Part shown: positions 40,782 through 56,200 of the stretch, piece after piece | Position numbering within the stretch: the first letter of the stretch is position 1 | Layout of the letters: the number at the start of each line of letters is the position of its first letter | Assembly (NCBI RefSeq): GCF_030129945.1 | Contig: NZ_JARRAF010000026.1 | Location: 1-61,580 of the forward strand | Direction: 5' to 3' | Length of the DNA stretch: 61,580 bases | From: Parachitinimonas caeni | Lineage (GTDB): Bacteria > Pseudomonadota > Gammaproteobacteria > Burkholderiales > Chitinimonadaceae | Program-made: the position numbers and the translations under genes | Notes under the pieces: generated by a model | What the model was told of the DNA's origin: nothing | Databases searched by the model: none | Seen by the model: the letters and a program-made list of their open reading frames with translations, nothing else

Positions 40782-41981
40782 TCAGCGGGCGTGCCACAGC
40801 TCGGCAATCTGACTGGCGGCCTGCGCCATCTCGGCTTCGGTATTGAGCAGATCCGGGCAAATCCGTACCCCATTGCTGCGCGCATCAACATTGACGCCAT
40901 GCGCCTTCAGCCGTGCCGCCATGGCGACCGCCTCGGGATGCGGCAGGCGCAGAAAGGCGCCAAACTCCTCCCCCATACCCACACAGTGAAGAGCGTGGTC
41001 GGCCAGATACTTTGCCATCATGCGTTTTTGCTGCAACGAATACTCCCGCAAGCGACCAACGCCGATTTCGGTGGTCAGTTCCAGGCCAGCACGGGCTTGC
41101 AGCCAGGGCAACACGGCAAAGGTGGATTCAAGAAAGGCATCGCCCCCCTCCGCAAATACAGGTGGATCAGGTCTTTGGTAGCTGAAGGGCGATTTTTTGG
41201 CGAACCACCCCGTATCGAGCGTGGTAAAGCCGCTGTCGATAACCCAGGGGGCGAGATACAACCAGCAGGCGCCCGGCCCGCCACGCAGATATTTGTAGCT
41301 GCCGGCTACGGCAAAATCGACGCCCAGCTCCATGACATCAAGCGGCACCACGCCATAGCTGTGGTAACAATCCAGAAAGACGAAAGCCCCGTAGTGATGC
41401 GCAGCGGCAATGACATCCGCCAGCCTGGGCAACAGCTGGCCGGTGGAAAAGAAAGCCTGGGACACCACCAGCAGGTCAACCCCCAGTTCGAGCGCTTCAA
41501 CCAGCTTGTGCGGGTCGATCAGACCTTCGTCATCCGTATCCACCCACACCACTTCAGCCCGGCGTTTGACTTGATATTGTTTGAGAATAACGTCGAGCGA
41601 ATCGAACTCCGCCCGGGTCGTGACCACCCTCGGCGGGTAATGGAAGCTATTGAGTACCGTGCGCAAACCCTGCCCGGCACTGGCTTTGGGCACGATACAG
41701 TCCGGGCGGGCGCCGACCAGCCTTGCCGTCATGCGCCGGAACAGCTCGAAAGCCTCCATCCAGTCTTCCCAGGCATCATCCATCCGGCCATACCAGGCAT
41801 CCAGGCCACTGGCGACATCGGCAGCGGTCTGATCAAGCGGCCGCCCGAGGGAGTGGTTGGCCAGATAGATTTCGTGCCGCGCCAGCACCCGACTGAACAA
41901 TGGGAAAACATGGCGCCGCAGGCTTTCTTCACACAGCGGGCCGTCGCCCAGCGCAGCAATGGCATTGGCGATATCTGTCAT
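40782..41981 (-). CDS. kynU: Kynureninase
   Basis: 399 aa, start overlapping the kynA stop by ATGA. PLP fold-type I enzyme: [11 protein letters not shown] near the N-terminus, [14 protein letters not shown] with the PLP-contact Asp, and [17 protein letters not shown] with the Schiff-base Lys, the latter characteristic of kynureninases. It splits kynurenine to anthranilate and alanine. Directly downstream of tryptophan 2,3-dioxygenase; no kynB (formamidase) gene is in this window, so formylkynurenine hydrolysis must be supplied elsewhere. Some class V aminotransferases look similar, but the context supports kynU. Confidence 0.85.
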   Translation of the reverse strand: MTDIANAIAALGDGPLCEESLRRHVFPLFSRVLARHEIYLANHSLGRPLDQTAADVASGLDAWYGRMDDAWEDWMEAFELFRRMTARLVGARPDCIVPKASAGQGLRTVLNSFHYPPRVVTTRAEFDSLDVILKQYQVKRRAEVVWVDTDDEGLIDPHKLVEALELGVDLLVVSQAFFSTGQLLPRLADVIAAAHHYGAFVFLDCYHSYGVVPLDVMELGVDFAVAGSYKYLRGGPGACWLYLAPWVIDSGFTTLDTGWFAKKSPFSYQRPDPPVFAEGGDAFLESTFAVLPWLQARAGLELTTEIGVGRLREYSLQQKRMMAKYLADHALHCVGMGEEFGAFLRLPHPEAVAMAARLKAHGVNVDARSNGVRICPDLLNTEAEMAQAASQIAELWHAR

Positions 41982-42820
41982 AACTCGGTCCTGACCTGAA
42001 AAAGTTCGGGAAAGAAGGTTAAATCAAGGGCTTTCTTCAGAAACCCTACGCCAGACGAGCCGCCTGTGCCAACCCGGAATCCAATGACACGCTCGACGGT
42101 TTTCATATGGCGGAAGCGCCAGAGCTGAAAGCCTTCTTCAATATCCACCAGTTTTTCACACATCTGGTAAGCATCCCAGTACTGATGCGGATTCAGGTAG
42201 ATGGTCTTGAGCACTGGCAACAAGCCCGGATTGGCCTGATAGGGTTGCGACCAGTCACGTTCAACACACTCCGCCGGCACCCGCATGCCACGCCGCGACA
42301 ACAGTCGCAGAAATTCATCCCATAAACTCGGCGCCTGGAGGTCTGCCAGAATCTGGGCATGCTGCACGGCGTCATGGCGGAAGACATTGGCCTGCTGCGC
42401 ATTCTTGTTGCCCAGCAGAAATTCGAGGGTACGGTACTGAAACGACTGAAAGCCCGAGGAATTGCCCAGAACCGGCCGGAAAGCGAGGTATTCGGAAGGC
42501 GTCATCGTTTCCAGAACCGCCCACTGATCAAACAGCTGCTGCTGGATAAGCTTCACCCGGGCCAGGATCTTGAAGCAGGGTTCAAGATCATCCTGCTGAA
42601 CCAGACGGATACCCGCGCGCAGCTCATGAATCATCAATTTCATCCACAGCTCGGAAGTCTGATGCTGGATGACAAACAGCAATTCATCATGATTGGGCGG
42701 ATCTGACAGGGGCTGCTGTGCCGCTAACAGAATATCCAGCCGCAGATAGCCGCCATACGACATACGGTCCTGAAAATCCGTGACGATGCTGCTTTCGAGT
42801 TCTCGTTGATTGTTTGCCAT
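41978..42820 (-). CDS. kynA: Tryptophan 2,3-dioxygenase
   Basis: 280 aa from ATG 42820 (GAGG just upstream); usual bacterial length. Hallmarks: [38 protein letters not shown] (heme- and substrate-site region), [19 protein letters not shown], and near the C-terminus the heme-iron His in [14 protein letters not shown]. Cytoplasmic heme enzyme opening the indole ring to N-formylkynurenine, first step of the kynurenine route. Coupled to kynU. An ORF extension upstream to 42997 is not homologous and is left out. Confidence 0.95.
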   Translation of the reverse strand: MANNQRELESSIVTDFQDRMSYGGYLRLDILLAAQQPLSDPPNHDELLFVIQHQTSELWMKLMIHELRAGIRLVQQDDLEPCFKILARVKLIQQQLFDQWAVLETMTPSEYLAFRPVLGNSSGFQSFQYRTLEFLLGNKNAQQANVFRHDAVQHAQILADLQAPSLWDEFLRLLSRRGMRVPAECVERDWSQPYQANPGLLPVLKTIYLNPHQYWDAYQMCEKLVDIEEGFQLWRFRHMKTVERVIGFRVGTGGSSGVGFLKKALDLTFFPELFQVRTEL

Positions 42821-43059
42821 GCCTCTATCCCGTCGTTCTGGGGCGCCGGGGTGCCAACGCCCATTCATTTGAATTGGAAATACGCCGAGCCCGGCGCCAG
42901 CTCGTGGCCTGCCACCCGTCCTCGGCTTTGGGAAGCCCGTATTGCTGCGGATTGTAAAGCCAGAGCGGGCAAGCGGGGCAAGCCATGCTGATCTCAAAAA
43001 GTCTGGTAATTCGCGAAACGGGATGATTTGGCCAGTAGCAACTACTTTTCCGTTACCAA

Positions 43060-44103
43060 TTACGCATCCTTAGCGCGCTCCTTAGCCGAGCTATCAGCCG
43101 GCGATGCCGGAGTCAGGCGAGCCAGGATGGCTTCGAGCGTCTGCATGCCACTGCGGGCGCCTGCGAGTTCGCGTTCCAGCTGTTGACGGGCTTGGTCAGC
43201 CTCCCTCGCCAGCTGCTTGCTGGCCGCCAGATCCGCTTTCAATTGCTCATTGGCTTGGTTTAGCCATTCCGACTGCGCCTGGAGCGTTTGCAGTCTGGCT
43301 TCGCCTACTTTCAACTCGGCCTGGAGCTGGCTTTGCTGCTGCAGGGCAGCCTGTTGTTCCGCCACCTGCTTTTCTGTCTGTACCAGCAGCGCCCCCAGGC
43401 GGCTTAGGTCGCGGTTCATCTGTACGGCTTCTTCATTCTTGCGATTGAGCGCCTCGCGTAATTCACGCCCTTCCGCCTGCCATTGCTGGATTTGCTGTTC
43501 ATGCCGCAGCAGATCCTGGTCGCGCTGTTCTTTGCTGGCTTGCCGGTAGTGCTCCAGCGCCTCGCGCGCATGCTGGTGCTTTTCTTCCAGCGATTGCCGA
43601 TGCGATTCCAGCTCATTCAGGCGTTCCTGCATACCCAGCAGTTGCTGGGCCTGCTGTGCTTCGACCACGGCCTGCGCCTGTATTGCCCCGCGAGCTTCGG
43701 CATGAGCAGCTTGCTCCTGTGTCAGCTGCGTTTGCGTTTGCGCCAGCTGCTGCGCCAGCTGCGCGTTATCCTGTTTCCAGCGTGCAAGCTCAGCATCCAG
43801 CTGTTGCTTGCGCTGCTCGTATTCTTCCCGCAAGCGTTCCACACGCGCCGCTGCTTCCTCCTGCAGCCCTGCCGCCAAGCGTTCTACCAAGTCCAGCAAT
43901 GCCTGGCTGATGGTGCGCTGCCTGTCTTCACTCCCCCGACCTTCTTCCTCTTCCAGCTCTTTCAGGTAGCGATGGATGGTGGTACGCGAGCCGGTATTCC
44001 CAAGCTCCACCCTGACCGCATCAATCGAAGGATTGCGCCCCAAGGCCAGTAGCGCATCGCGTGCCCGTTTAACTTCTGATTTGTAGACCCCTGCACGTGC
44101 CAT
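43060..44103 (-). CDS. KfrA-like coiled-coil DNA-binding protein
   Basis: 347 aa from ATG 44103, with GGAG 6 nt upstream. The N-terminus (about 1-60: [37 protein letters not shown]) is the KfrA_N DNA-binding domain. The rest is a long coiled coil rich in Gln, Ala and Glu (residues about 65-340). Plasmid KfrA is an autoregulator and nucleoid-like or segregation factor; chromosomal copies are common and poorly studied. The inverted repeat upstream fits autoregulation. Confidence 0.82.
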   Translation of the reverse strand: MARAGVYKSEVKRARDALLALGRNPSIDAVRVELGNTGSRTTIHRYLKELEEEEGRGSEDRQRTISQALLDLVERLAAGLQEEAAARVERLREEYEQRKQQLDAELARWKQDNAQLAQQLAQTQTQLTQEQAAHAEARGAIQAQAVVEAQQAQQLLGMQERLNELESHRQSLEEKHQHAREALEHYRQASKEQRDQDLLRHEQQIQQWQAEGRELREALNRKNEEAVQMNRDLSRLGALLVQTEKQVAEQQAALQQQSQLQAELKVGEARLQTLQAQSEWLNQANEQLKADLAASKQLAREADQARQQLERELAGARSGMQTLEAILARLTPASPADSSAKERAKDA

Positions 44104-46722
<2,619 letters not shown>

Positions 46723-46756
46723 AGACCACCAAGGCGGCTGATCAGCCACCCAGCCC

Positions 46757-46794
46757 GGGCGGAGCCAGGATCTTCCTCTCCGCCCGCATTTTTT
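46757..46794 (+). terminator. katG terminator
   Basis: GGGCGGAG (46757-46764) and CTCCGCCC (46778-46785) form a perfect 8-bp stem, followed by GCATTTTTT. Confidence 0.85.
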
Positions 46795-47293
46795 GCCCCA
46801 CTTCGCTCTGCCGCGCCAGATCATCGACCTACCACCACCCCGACTCAAGACCTGTCCATTTGGTTATTCACTCAAAAAGTTGGCAATTATGTCGAATCAA
46901 TTAATTGTTTAATTTCAATAAATTACATACAACAATATTGAATTCCATATCAGCTTTGTGTCCCGCCTCGCAATCACGAGAAACGGTAATTTTCACCACG
47001 CTTTCTGGCCAATTTTCAATCGAAAGCACTAAACGATTTCGAAAATCCGCAGATACATTCCTATGAAGACACCCTAAAACGACAAACGTGGTGTCCAGAC
47101 GAATTACTTAAACAAACAAAGCTTCGTCGCCTTTGGTCAGTGCCTTCTCTGTCCATCTTCATGGTGACGAAGCCGTTTGCGGCCTGCATCGGTAACACCC
47201 TGATTTCGGAAGCCACCCGTCAGCCAGTGCTGACAAGGTAGCGCTTCCCGGTCCCGTTCCGCCCTGCTGGCCGCGCTCTCGCGGAGAAATTGC
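46795..47293 (+). other. AT-rich upstream region of the giant RHS gene
   Basis: About 500 bases without a credible gene. The first 290 bases are AT-rich with many T/A runs (for example ATCAATTAATTGTTTAATT near 46896) and may hold the promoter. The last 200 are GC-rich. A ribosome-binding site GGAG at 47283-47286 stands 7 bases before the RHS start. Confidence 0.4.
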
Positions 47294-50200
47294 ATGGTTG
47301 CCATCGTCGCCGGACGTGATACAGGTTTATTTTCAGGTAGCGCCATCGCCCAGATCGGCGCCGGACAACAAAGTGGCGTACAGGGACGCAGCGGCGAAAG
47401 CGTTGCCGTCAACGTCACCAACGGTAATCTTGTCCTGCAACGGCAGGATGAACTGTTAAGCGGCCGGGGGCTGGATGCCACGCTGGTCCGCACCTACAAC
47501 AGCCAGGCCAAATTTTCCGATGACAACAGCGACGCCTGGTGGCTGGCGGGATACCGTCGCCTGCAGAACCTGCAAGGCAATATCGGTGCCAACGGCAGCA
47601 CAATTGAGCGGGTCACGGGCGATGGCAGCGTGCAACGCTTTACCTGCAGTGGTGGCGTCTACCGCAGCACCGATGGCGATGGCGCCCACGACACCCTCAG
47701 CTTTGGCAACGGCAGCTGGACCTGGACCGATGGCAGCAGCCAGGCTACCGAAACCTATAGCGCCTTTGGCAGTGTCTACCGCCTGGTTGCCAGCAACGAC
47801 CTCAGCGGCAACCCCCTTACCTACAGCTATAACGGCGACCTGCTGAGCCGCATCAGCACAGCCAATGGCGAAGCCATCGAACTGACCTACAACGGTCGCA
47901 ATCTGACCAGCGAGCGTGTCATCAAAGCAGATGGTAATGTCACCCGCACCTATTACGCTTACGACGAGCAGAACCGCCTGAAGCAGGTGACGGTCGATCT
48001 GAGTCCTGATGACAACACCACCACCGATGGCAAGATCTACCAGACCGTCTATCGCTATGACGGCAACAGCAATCGGTTGGCCGGCATTGAACAGACCGAT
48101 GGCAGCAGGCTGAGCTTCACCTATGTGCAAGTGGCGGGTGAATACCGGCTGGAGACTGTCACCGATGCCTTGAGCCGCGTTACCCGCTTCAGCTACAACA
48201 CAACCACCCGCACCACCACCGTATTCGACCCCTATAGCAACGCCACGCTCTACACCTACGACGGTGAGCAGCGCCTGCTATCGGTCACCGCCCCCACCAC
48301 CAGTGCCGGCGCGCAGTCGGTCGGTTTCGAGTACGACGCCGCTGGCAATCTGTACCGCAGCACCGATGCGCAAGGGAATGTCGTCACCTACAGCTACGAT
48401 GCGGCCGGCAACCAGACCAGTCAGCAGGACGCACTTGGCAACCGGATCGAACGCAGCTATGGCAGTGCCAACCAGCTGCTGACCGAAACCAGCTTCGCAG
48501 TACCCGACCCGGATGGCGTGGCCGGCGCGGCCACGGCCAGCCAGCCAATGACCACCCGCTTTGCCTACGACAGCCAGCTCAATCTGCGCTTTGTGGTGAG
48601 TGCCGAAGGTCGGGTCACTGAATACCGCTATAACGCCCAGGGCCAACGCACCAGCCAGATTGCCTACCTGGGCGGCCTCTATCCGCTAAGCGGACTCGGC
48701 AAGGATGCCGCTTTAACCGAAGCCCAGCTCCTTGCCTGGAGCAATGGCCAGAGCAAAGCCCAGACCAGCCGTGAAGATTATGGCTATTCCCTGCGCGGCC
48801 TGAACGACGTCACCACCCGCTACACGCAAGTGGACAGCAACGGCAATGGCGTGGCCGCCGGGGCCAGCATTACCCGCCAGACCTACGACACCGCCGGTCG
48901 CCTGCTGACCAGCGTCGATGCCAATACCAATCAGACCAGCTACAGCTACGATGGCCTGGGCCGTTTGCTCAGTACGACCGACGCCAATCAGAAGGCCACC
49001 CTGCACAGTTATGACGACGCCGGCCGCACTATCACCCACACCCTGGCCAACGCCCGTGTTGACACGGAAGTTTATGATGCTGCAGGCCAACTGATCAGCA
49101 AACTGACTGGCGGCCAGCTGCCCGTTCAGTACCGCTACGACAATGCGGGCCGTCTGGCCTGGAGCCAGGATGCCAATGGCACCCGCCAATACCGCTTGTA
49201 TGACGAAGCGAACCGACTGGTGGGCGAAGTCGATGCCGGCACCTCGCAACTGACCGAGCACCTCTACAACCAGCGGGGCGAAAAAGTCCGCACCATTCGC
49301 TACCTCAACCCACTGTCGTACGAAGGGTTCGTGGCACTGACCAAACCTGATGGCAGCCCGGCCAATCCATCGCTGGACAAGCTGCGCCCCGCTGCCGATG
49401 CCGCACACGATCTGTCAGTCTGGTATCTGTATGACAAAGCCGGCCGGCAAACCAAGACCGTCGATGCCCAAGGCTATGTCAGCGAGACCCGCTACGATGG
49501 CGCCGGCCGCATTGTGGCCGAGATCCGCTATGCCACCCCGCAGGCCACCCTGCCAACGGCCACCAGCAAGGCTGAAGACATTCAGCCCTCGGCCACCGAC
49601 AGCCGCGTCAGCCGCCGCTTTTACGATAACGATGGCAAGCTGGTTGGCACGCTGGATGCCGCCGGTTATCTGAACACCATCGACTATGACAAAGCCGGCC
49701 GCGCCTGGCATGCCGTGCGCTATGCCACGGCGGTCAATGCCACCCTGGCCGCCAGCAGCACCCTGGCGCAGCTGCAGCCTGCCGCCAATGCAGCTCAGGA
49801 CCAGCACAGCTATACCTTCTACGATGGCCAGAACCGCGCCATCGGCACGCTGGATGCCGAGCGCTATCTGAGCGAAGTCCGCTACGACGCCGCTGGCAAC
49901 AAGCTGAGCGAAACCCGCTATGCCACGCCGGTCGCCAGCAGTCTCAACCTCAGTGCCAGTTCCACACTCGACAGCCTGCGGCCTGCAGACAGCCCGCTGG
50001 ATCACACCCAGAGCTTTACCTATACCAAGCTGCTGCAAGTCGAGACCACCACGGCCACCGACGGCACGGTCAGCCGCTTTACTTACGATGCCATGGGTCA
50101 GCGCACGCAGACGGTCATCGGGTCGAATGCTGGCAATGATGCCCGCTACAGCCTGACGCGCTACAACGCCTTGGGTCAGGTGATTGCGGAACTGAACGGC

Positions 50201-53200
50201 GAAGGCGCAGCCCTGGCCATCGCCGCCGCTACGCCTGCCGCTGCCGATACCCTCTGGGCAAAGTATGGCGTCAGCTATCAGTACGATGCGATTGGTCGCC
50301 GCACCCAGGCCATCAGCCGCAATCCGGTCGATGACAAGGAGGTGCGCACGCTGTTCTATTACGATGGCGGTGACAATCTGGTCTACACCGTCAACGCGCA
50401 GGGTGATGTCCTGATCAACTTCTACAGCCGCTTGGGGCAGCTCACCGACACCCGCAAACTGGTCAAGCGGGTGGCGGCCGATACCCTGGCTAAATGGCAA
50501 GGCGGGGATTTCAATACCATCAGCGCGCACATCGGCACTCTGACCGGCACCGATGATCTGGCCGAGCACTACGAATACAACGCACGCGGCGAAAAAGTGC
50601 TGACCCTGACCAGTGCCGGCGGGCGCGAGACCTTCAGCTACACGGCCTTCGGCGAACTCAAGGACAGCCTGAGTGCCCTGGGGGATAACCGCAACCGGCA
50701 TGCCAGCTTTGTCTACGATGCCCGTGGCCTGCTGAAAGAGGCAACGGTCGATGGTACTGAGGCCAAAACCAGTCGCACCGAATACGACGCCTTCGGCCGC
50801 GTGGTACAGACCACCAGCGCCGGCAATGTGGTGCAACGCCAGCGTTACGACCGGCTCGGCCGGGTGGTAACCGTACAGGGCGCGCAGAACAGCAGCGCCA
50901 CCTTCGATGCTTTCGGCCGGGTGCTGACCCAGACCGATGCCTACGGCCGCACCACTACCACGGTTTACGACGACAAGCTGCGCACCATCACCGTGACGAC
51001 GCCGGAAGGCATCAAGACCGTCACCGAGAAAAATCGCTTTGGCGAGACCTTCAAGCTGACCGACGGGGAAGGCAATGTCAGCGAGTACGCCTATGACCGC
51101 AACGGCCGGCTGATTACCACCAAACGCCCGGTCAGCGCCGACGAATACCAGGAAACGACCCAGAGCTACGACGCCGCCGGCCGATTGACCGACACCGTGC
51201 TCAAGACCTATCGCAAGGCAGGCAATGCATTCCAGGTTGTCGATGCCAAAGGCGTGGTCACCCGCTTTGAGTACGACGCCGCCAACCGTGTGTTAGCCAA
51301 GCGTACCGACCCGGATGGGCTGAATCTGGCGACCCGCTATGCATTCGATGGCGTGGGTCGCACCATCCAGACCACCGACCCGGCCGGCACCGTGACGGTG
51401 ACCGAATACGATGCCGGAGGGCGCGTCAAAGCGACGGTGATCGACCCCAAGACCACCGCCAATCCGAACGGCCTCAACCTGCGCACCGAGTACACCTACG
51501 ACACGCAAGGCGCCGTACTGACAGTCATCGAAGGCGCTGGCAGCACCCAGCCGAAAACCACGCAATACATTTACGACGTGCAAGGTCGGCGCGAACAGGA
51601 AATCGTTGATCCGGCCGGGCTCAAGCTGACCACCACTTACCGCTACGACCGCGACGACCGGGTGATCAGCAAGACCGACGGCGAAGGCCGCATCACCCGC
51701 TTTGCCTACGACAACCGCGGTCTGCTGGTGATGGAGGTCAATCATCAGGGCGAAGTGGTCGAGTCGATCTACGACAACAGCAATCGCCTGATCGAGAAGC
51801 GGCAGTGGGCCAACCGGATGAGCGACGCCGCCACCCTGCCGGCCGTCCTGAAAAACACCGACCGCCGCAGCTTGCGTAACGACGCACTGGATAAACGCCA
51901 GCGCTTCATTTACGACAAGGATGGCCGCAATATCTTTGAAATCGGCCCCGACGGCCAGATTACCGAGCGGATCTATGACAAGCGCGGGCTGGTGGTGGGT
52001 GAGCGCCGTTACGCCAGCGCGGTGCTGGCCGACGTGCCGGCCATTCGCGATGCCAACGGTAATCTGACCCGCCTCAACGGCAGCGACTACGCCAACCTGC
52101 TGTACAGCCGCCTGCTCAATCGCCAACCGGATGCACCAAGCTTTGCCAACTACATGGAAAGCTTACGCAAACATCCTGAGCTGCGCGGACCGGGCTTGGC
52201 GCAGGATATTTTGAATGCCGGCGAATTTAAAACCGCCTGGGCGGGCTACAGCCTGCCGCTGGACGGCGCCGCCAACAACCGCAACTTCGTCATCTGGGCT
52301 TACCGCACCCTGCTGGGCCGGACTCAGGACCCCTCCGTCAGCGAAGTCGATGGCTGGATGGGTCTGCTGAGAACCGAAAACACTGCAAAGCGTGGTGAAC
52401 TGGTCTGGGCCTTCCTGACGAGCGATGAGGCCATCGACAACAATATCGACAACGCCACCCAGCGCGAATGGACCTTCCTGCGTGACTACCGCAACGATGC
52501 CACCGACAGTGTGCTGAGCCGCGGCTACGACGCACTGGGCCGCGAGCAGACGCTCACCGTGAACGGTATTACCGTCGCGACCAATCGTTACGACGCCGCC
52601 GGCAATCTGTTCACGGTCACCAATGCCGCTAGCACCGCCAGCCGCTTCGAATACGATGCCGCCGGCCGCAAAACCCGTGAGACCGACGCCAAAGGCCAGG
52701 TCACCGAGTTTGTTTACGATGCCGCCAGCCGCATCAAGGAACGCCGGCAGTGGACGCTGGCGACGCAGGCTTTGGCAGGCGGCGTACTGCGCCGCGAAGC
52801 CGATGGCAGCTACACCTTCCACGGCCCGGAAGGCGAACAGATCAACTTCACCGCGCAGACCAGCTATCTCGATATCGCCCGTCGCAGCCCGGCCCTGGCC
52901 CGCGCCTGGCAAGCCAGCTATGGCTTCCGCATTGGCTACGCCATCGTTGCCCAACCCCAGGCCGCCCGCCACGCCAGCGAGCTGGCTGCCCTGTGGGCCA
53001 ACAGCCAGCCCGGCCAGAGCATGGATTGGGCGCAGGGCAAGTGGGTGCGCAATCTGGACGACTCGGCCACCTACACCGATCCGCAAGGACAGGTCTTCCG
53101 CCTGACGCAAAGTATGAGCGTGGCGGAAATCGCCAGCCTCAGCCCCGCTATCGCCCAGCAATGGCAGCGCGACTACGGCCTGCAGCTGGCCTCTGATCAA

Positions 53201-56200
53201 TCGGTACTGAATGCAGGCGATACCGCCCGTATGAATGCGGATTTCCAGGCTTATTTCAGCAAACCAGTCCATGACGCCAAGGAAGATCTGGTCACCGGCT
53301 ACCTCTACGATGCAGCCGGCCGGCTCAAGACCCTGACCAACCCGGATGGCAGCAGCGAGAAGTACGAATACGACAGCATCGGTCGCAAGACTCAGCTGAC
53401 CAATGTACGTGGCAGCGTCACTACCTATACCTTTGATGGTGCCGGCCGGCTGAACACAGAGACAAGCGCTGCCATACCGGTCATGACGGCCGCAGAGGCG
53501 CAGATCGGCTATCCGCAGCTGATCACCCGCTATGTCTACGACAAGGCCGGCAACCTGACCGAGCGCTGGGAAAACGATGGCGCCGGCGTAGCCGAGCAGA
53601 AGCGTGTCACCAAATTCTTCTATAACGCTGCGGGCCGCCAGTACGCGCTGGAGCAGCCTACCTTTGCCCGCGCCAATGGCACCCCCGCACTCGACAACGA
53701 AGGCTTGTACAACCTCGCCAGCCTGAATCTGGCCAGCCTGAGCACCAGCAAGGTGCCGCGTAGTGAAACCGCTTACGATGCCTTCGGCAACGCGGTGGCG
53801 CATCTGGATGAAGCAGGTAACTGGAGCTGCAAGTCTTACGACGGATCGGGCCGCGTCCGCTTTGAGGTCGATCCACTCGGCCAGGTCACCGAACATCGCT
53901 ACGACATGTTCGGCAATCAGAAGGAGTTGATCCGCTACGGCGGCCGTATCAGCACACCGGCCAACGCCACCGGCTACACCACGGCCGAACTGGCCGCGAA
54001 GGTGGCGGGGCTGGATCAGAACGACAAGCGTGTCATGCGCTACGAATATGACCGCAACGGCCAACTCGTTAAAACCATCGAGCCGAAGGCGTATCAGTTC
54101 AACCAGTCCGGCACCGCAGAAGCCGGCAAGTTCGAACGCGAAACCCGTCAGGTCTATAACAAGCTCGGCCAGCTGGTAAAACAGTCGGTGACCCTTGATG
54201 CGACCCAGACTGCCGACACGTATTTCTACTACGACGCCCTCGGCCGCAAGGTCGGACAGGTGGATGCCGGCGGTTATCTGAGCACCTGGAACTATGACGA
54301 GCGCGGCAATGCCTTCGTCGATGTGCAATACAGCGCCGCCTTGCGTGCCGGCAGCTACAACGCCGACAGCAAGCTGGCCGACCTGATCGAGCAGGTAGCC
54401 AATCGTAGCGACAAGGGGAGCAGCAGCGCCCGTGTGCATCGGCAGGTCTACGACCGGATGAACCGGGCGATTGCCGATGTACAGGTCAATGCCCACGCCG
54501 GCATGGGGGTACGTGGCGATCTCACCACATTCAACCGGTATGACGCCGCCGGCAACCTGATCGTCCTGACTGATGCCCGTGGCAATAGCCACTATCGCTA
54601 CTACGATGCCTTGGGCCGTCTGGCACTGGAGCTGAACGCAACGGGCGACCTGAATGGCGAGCTGCAGTACACCGCCATCGGCCACAGCTATAACGCCTTC
54701 GGCAACGAAGTACGCACCCTACGCTATGGCGAAACCCTGGCCCGCTCACGTCTGGGCGCTTCACCAGAAGCACTGTCACCGAACAGCGTCTTCGATATGT
54801 TCTCCAAGACGCTCGTTCACAAAGTCGAAACCCGCCGTTTTGACGCCGCAGGCCATCAGATCGAATACCGGCTCGATGCAGAAGGTATTCAAGGTGGCAG
54901 CATCCGCCAGAGCTGGCTGTACGATGCCCAAGGCCGTGCCGTACTCGAATGGACCGCTAACCAGAACGCCGACGGCGCCCAGAACAACACCGTGCGCAGC
55001 TTTGTGTTTGATGCGGCCGGCCGGCAAACGGCCACCATCGAGCGGCTGGGCGGGGTCGGCACGGCTACCCGTCTGGTAACCACTTCGGTGGACTACAACA
55101 GCTATGGCGACATTACCCGCCGCGCCATCAACAACGAGACCCAGTCGCTATACCGTTACGACGAAGCCGGCCGCATCTGGGCCCGCTATGAAAAAGGCAG
55201 CTGGAGCGCCAGTTTCTACAACCGCGCCGGCCAGGAAACCGCCCGCCTGGTGAGCCCGGTTGAAGGTGCCATCGCCAATGCCGCCAGCGCCGAAGCGCTG
55301 GGGCTGAATGTCGTGGCAGATTCGAGCGGCCGTCGCATCATCAACGCCAGCCCCGTCTGGCGCCGCAGCTACACCGACTACAACGCGCTGGGCCAGGTCA
55401 CCCGCCAGATCGACCCGACCTTCAACACCTCGGTGGGCGGATTATTCTATGCGCCGGATACAAAGACCCAGCTCAGACCAGCAAGCGGAGATATCAAAAC
55501 TGCGCCAATCATGGTGCCGAAAACGGGCGGCAATATCAGCGGGCCGGAAGGAGAAGTACAAAAGGGCACCAGGATTACCCTTTTGCCACGCTGGCTATCC
55601 GTGGCCGGTGTGACCGGCCTCACGGGTAAGCTGACCATCGAGACCAGCTTCACACTGAATGGGGTCGCCCGAACCATCAGTAAGGAAGCCGACCTGAATA
55701 GCACTGCGGTCTACCCAGACGATATTGAAGACCCTGCCAATGCGGTGCAGATTTCAGAACCGGTTGTTCGCGTCTATGGCACAGTCAATGGCAGCCGCCA
55801 GTTACTGCGCGATAGCACCCAGGCACCCATCGCCTTACTGAGTCTGCCCCGGCAGACCCCCGATTCCGCCGTCAGCTGGGTGCGGGTACGCCAGCCGGAT
55901 AACAGCTGGAAAGTTTTTGCGCCGGATACTTCGCTCGATGGTGACTTCAACCGCCAGGAGATCGACAAGCTATTGGGCGGCAGCGCCGGCCCACGCGAAG
56001 TCGAAATCATCAAGATGATGCCGGGCATCGGCCTGACCGCCGACATGGACAGCATCGCGCTGGCCAAGCACGCCGTCGGCTACGCCCGCTTCAATCTGTC
56101 ACGCGTCAATGGTCAGACCCAGCTCGCGCTGACTGGCGATGGCCTGATCACCGCCACCACCGCCGAGCGCTTTATGGAGCAGGACCGCTGGGGCAATCGC

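Noticed and set aside
40758-41999. A 413-aa open frame antisense to kynU
   Set aside because: The minus strand encodes a clear PLP enzyme coupled to kynA; the plus frame is a composition shadow.
42821-42997. N-terminal extension of KynA by 59 residues
   Set aside because: It has no counterpart in the family, and the ATG at 42820 has a ribosome-binding site and gives the usual length.
49415-50836. A 473-aa open frame antisense to the RHS gene
   Set aside because: Same reason as above: repetitive, no ribosome-binding site, no recognisable motif.
52163-54685. An 840-aa open frame on the strand opposite the RHS gene
   Set aside because: It mirrors the YD-repeat codons, has a strange Val/Ile/Ala/Gly/Gln-rich composition and no domain signature. 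It exists because the RHS strand is GC-rich with few antisense stops.
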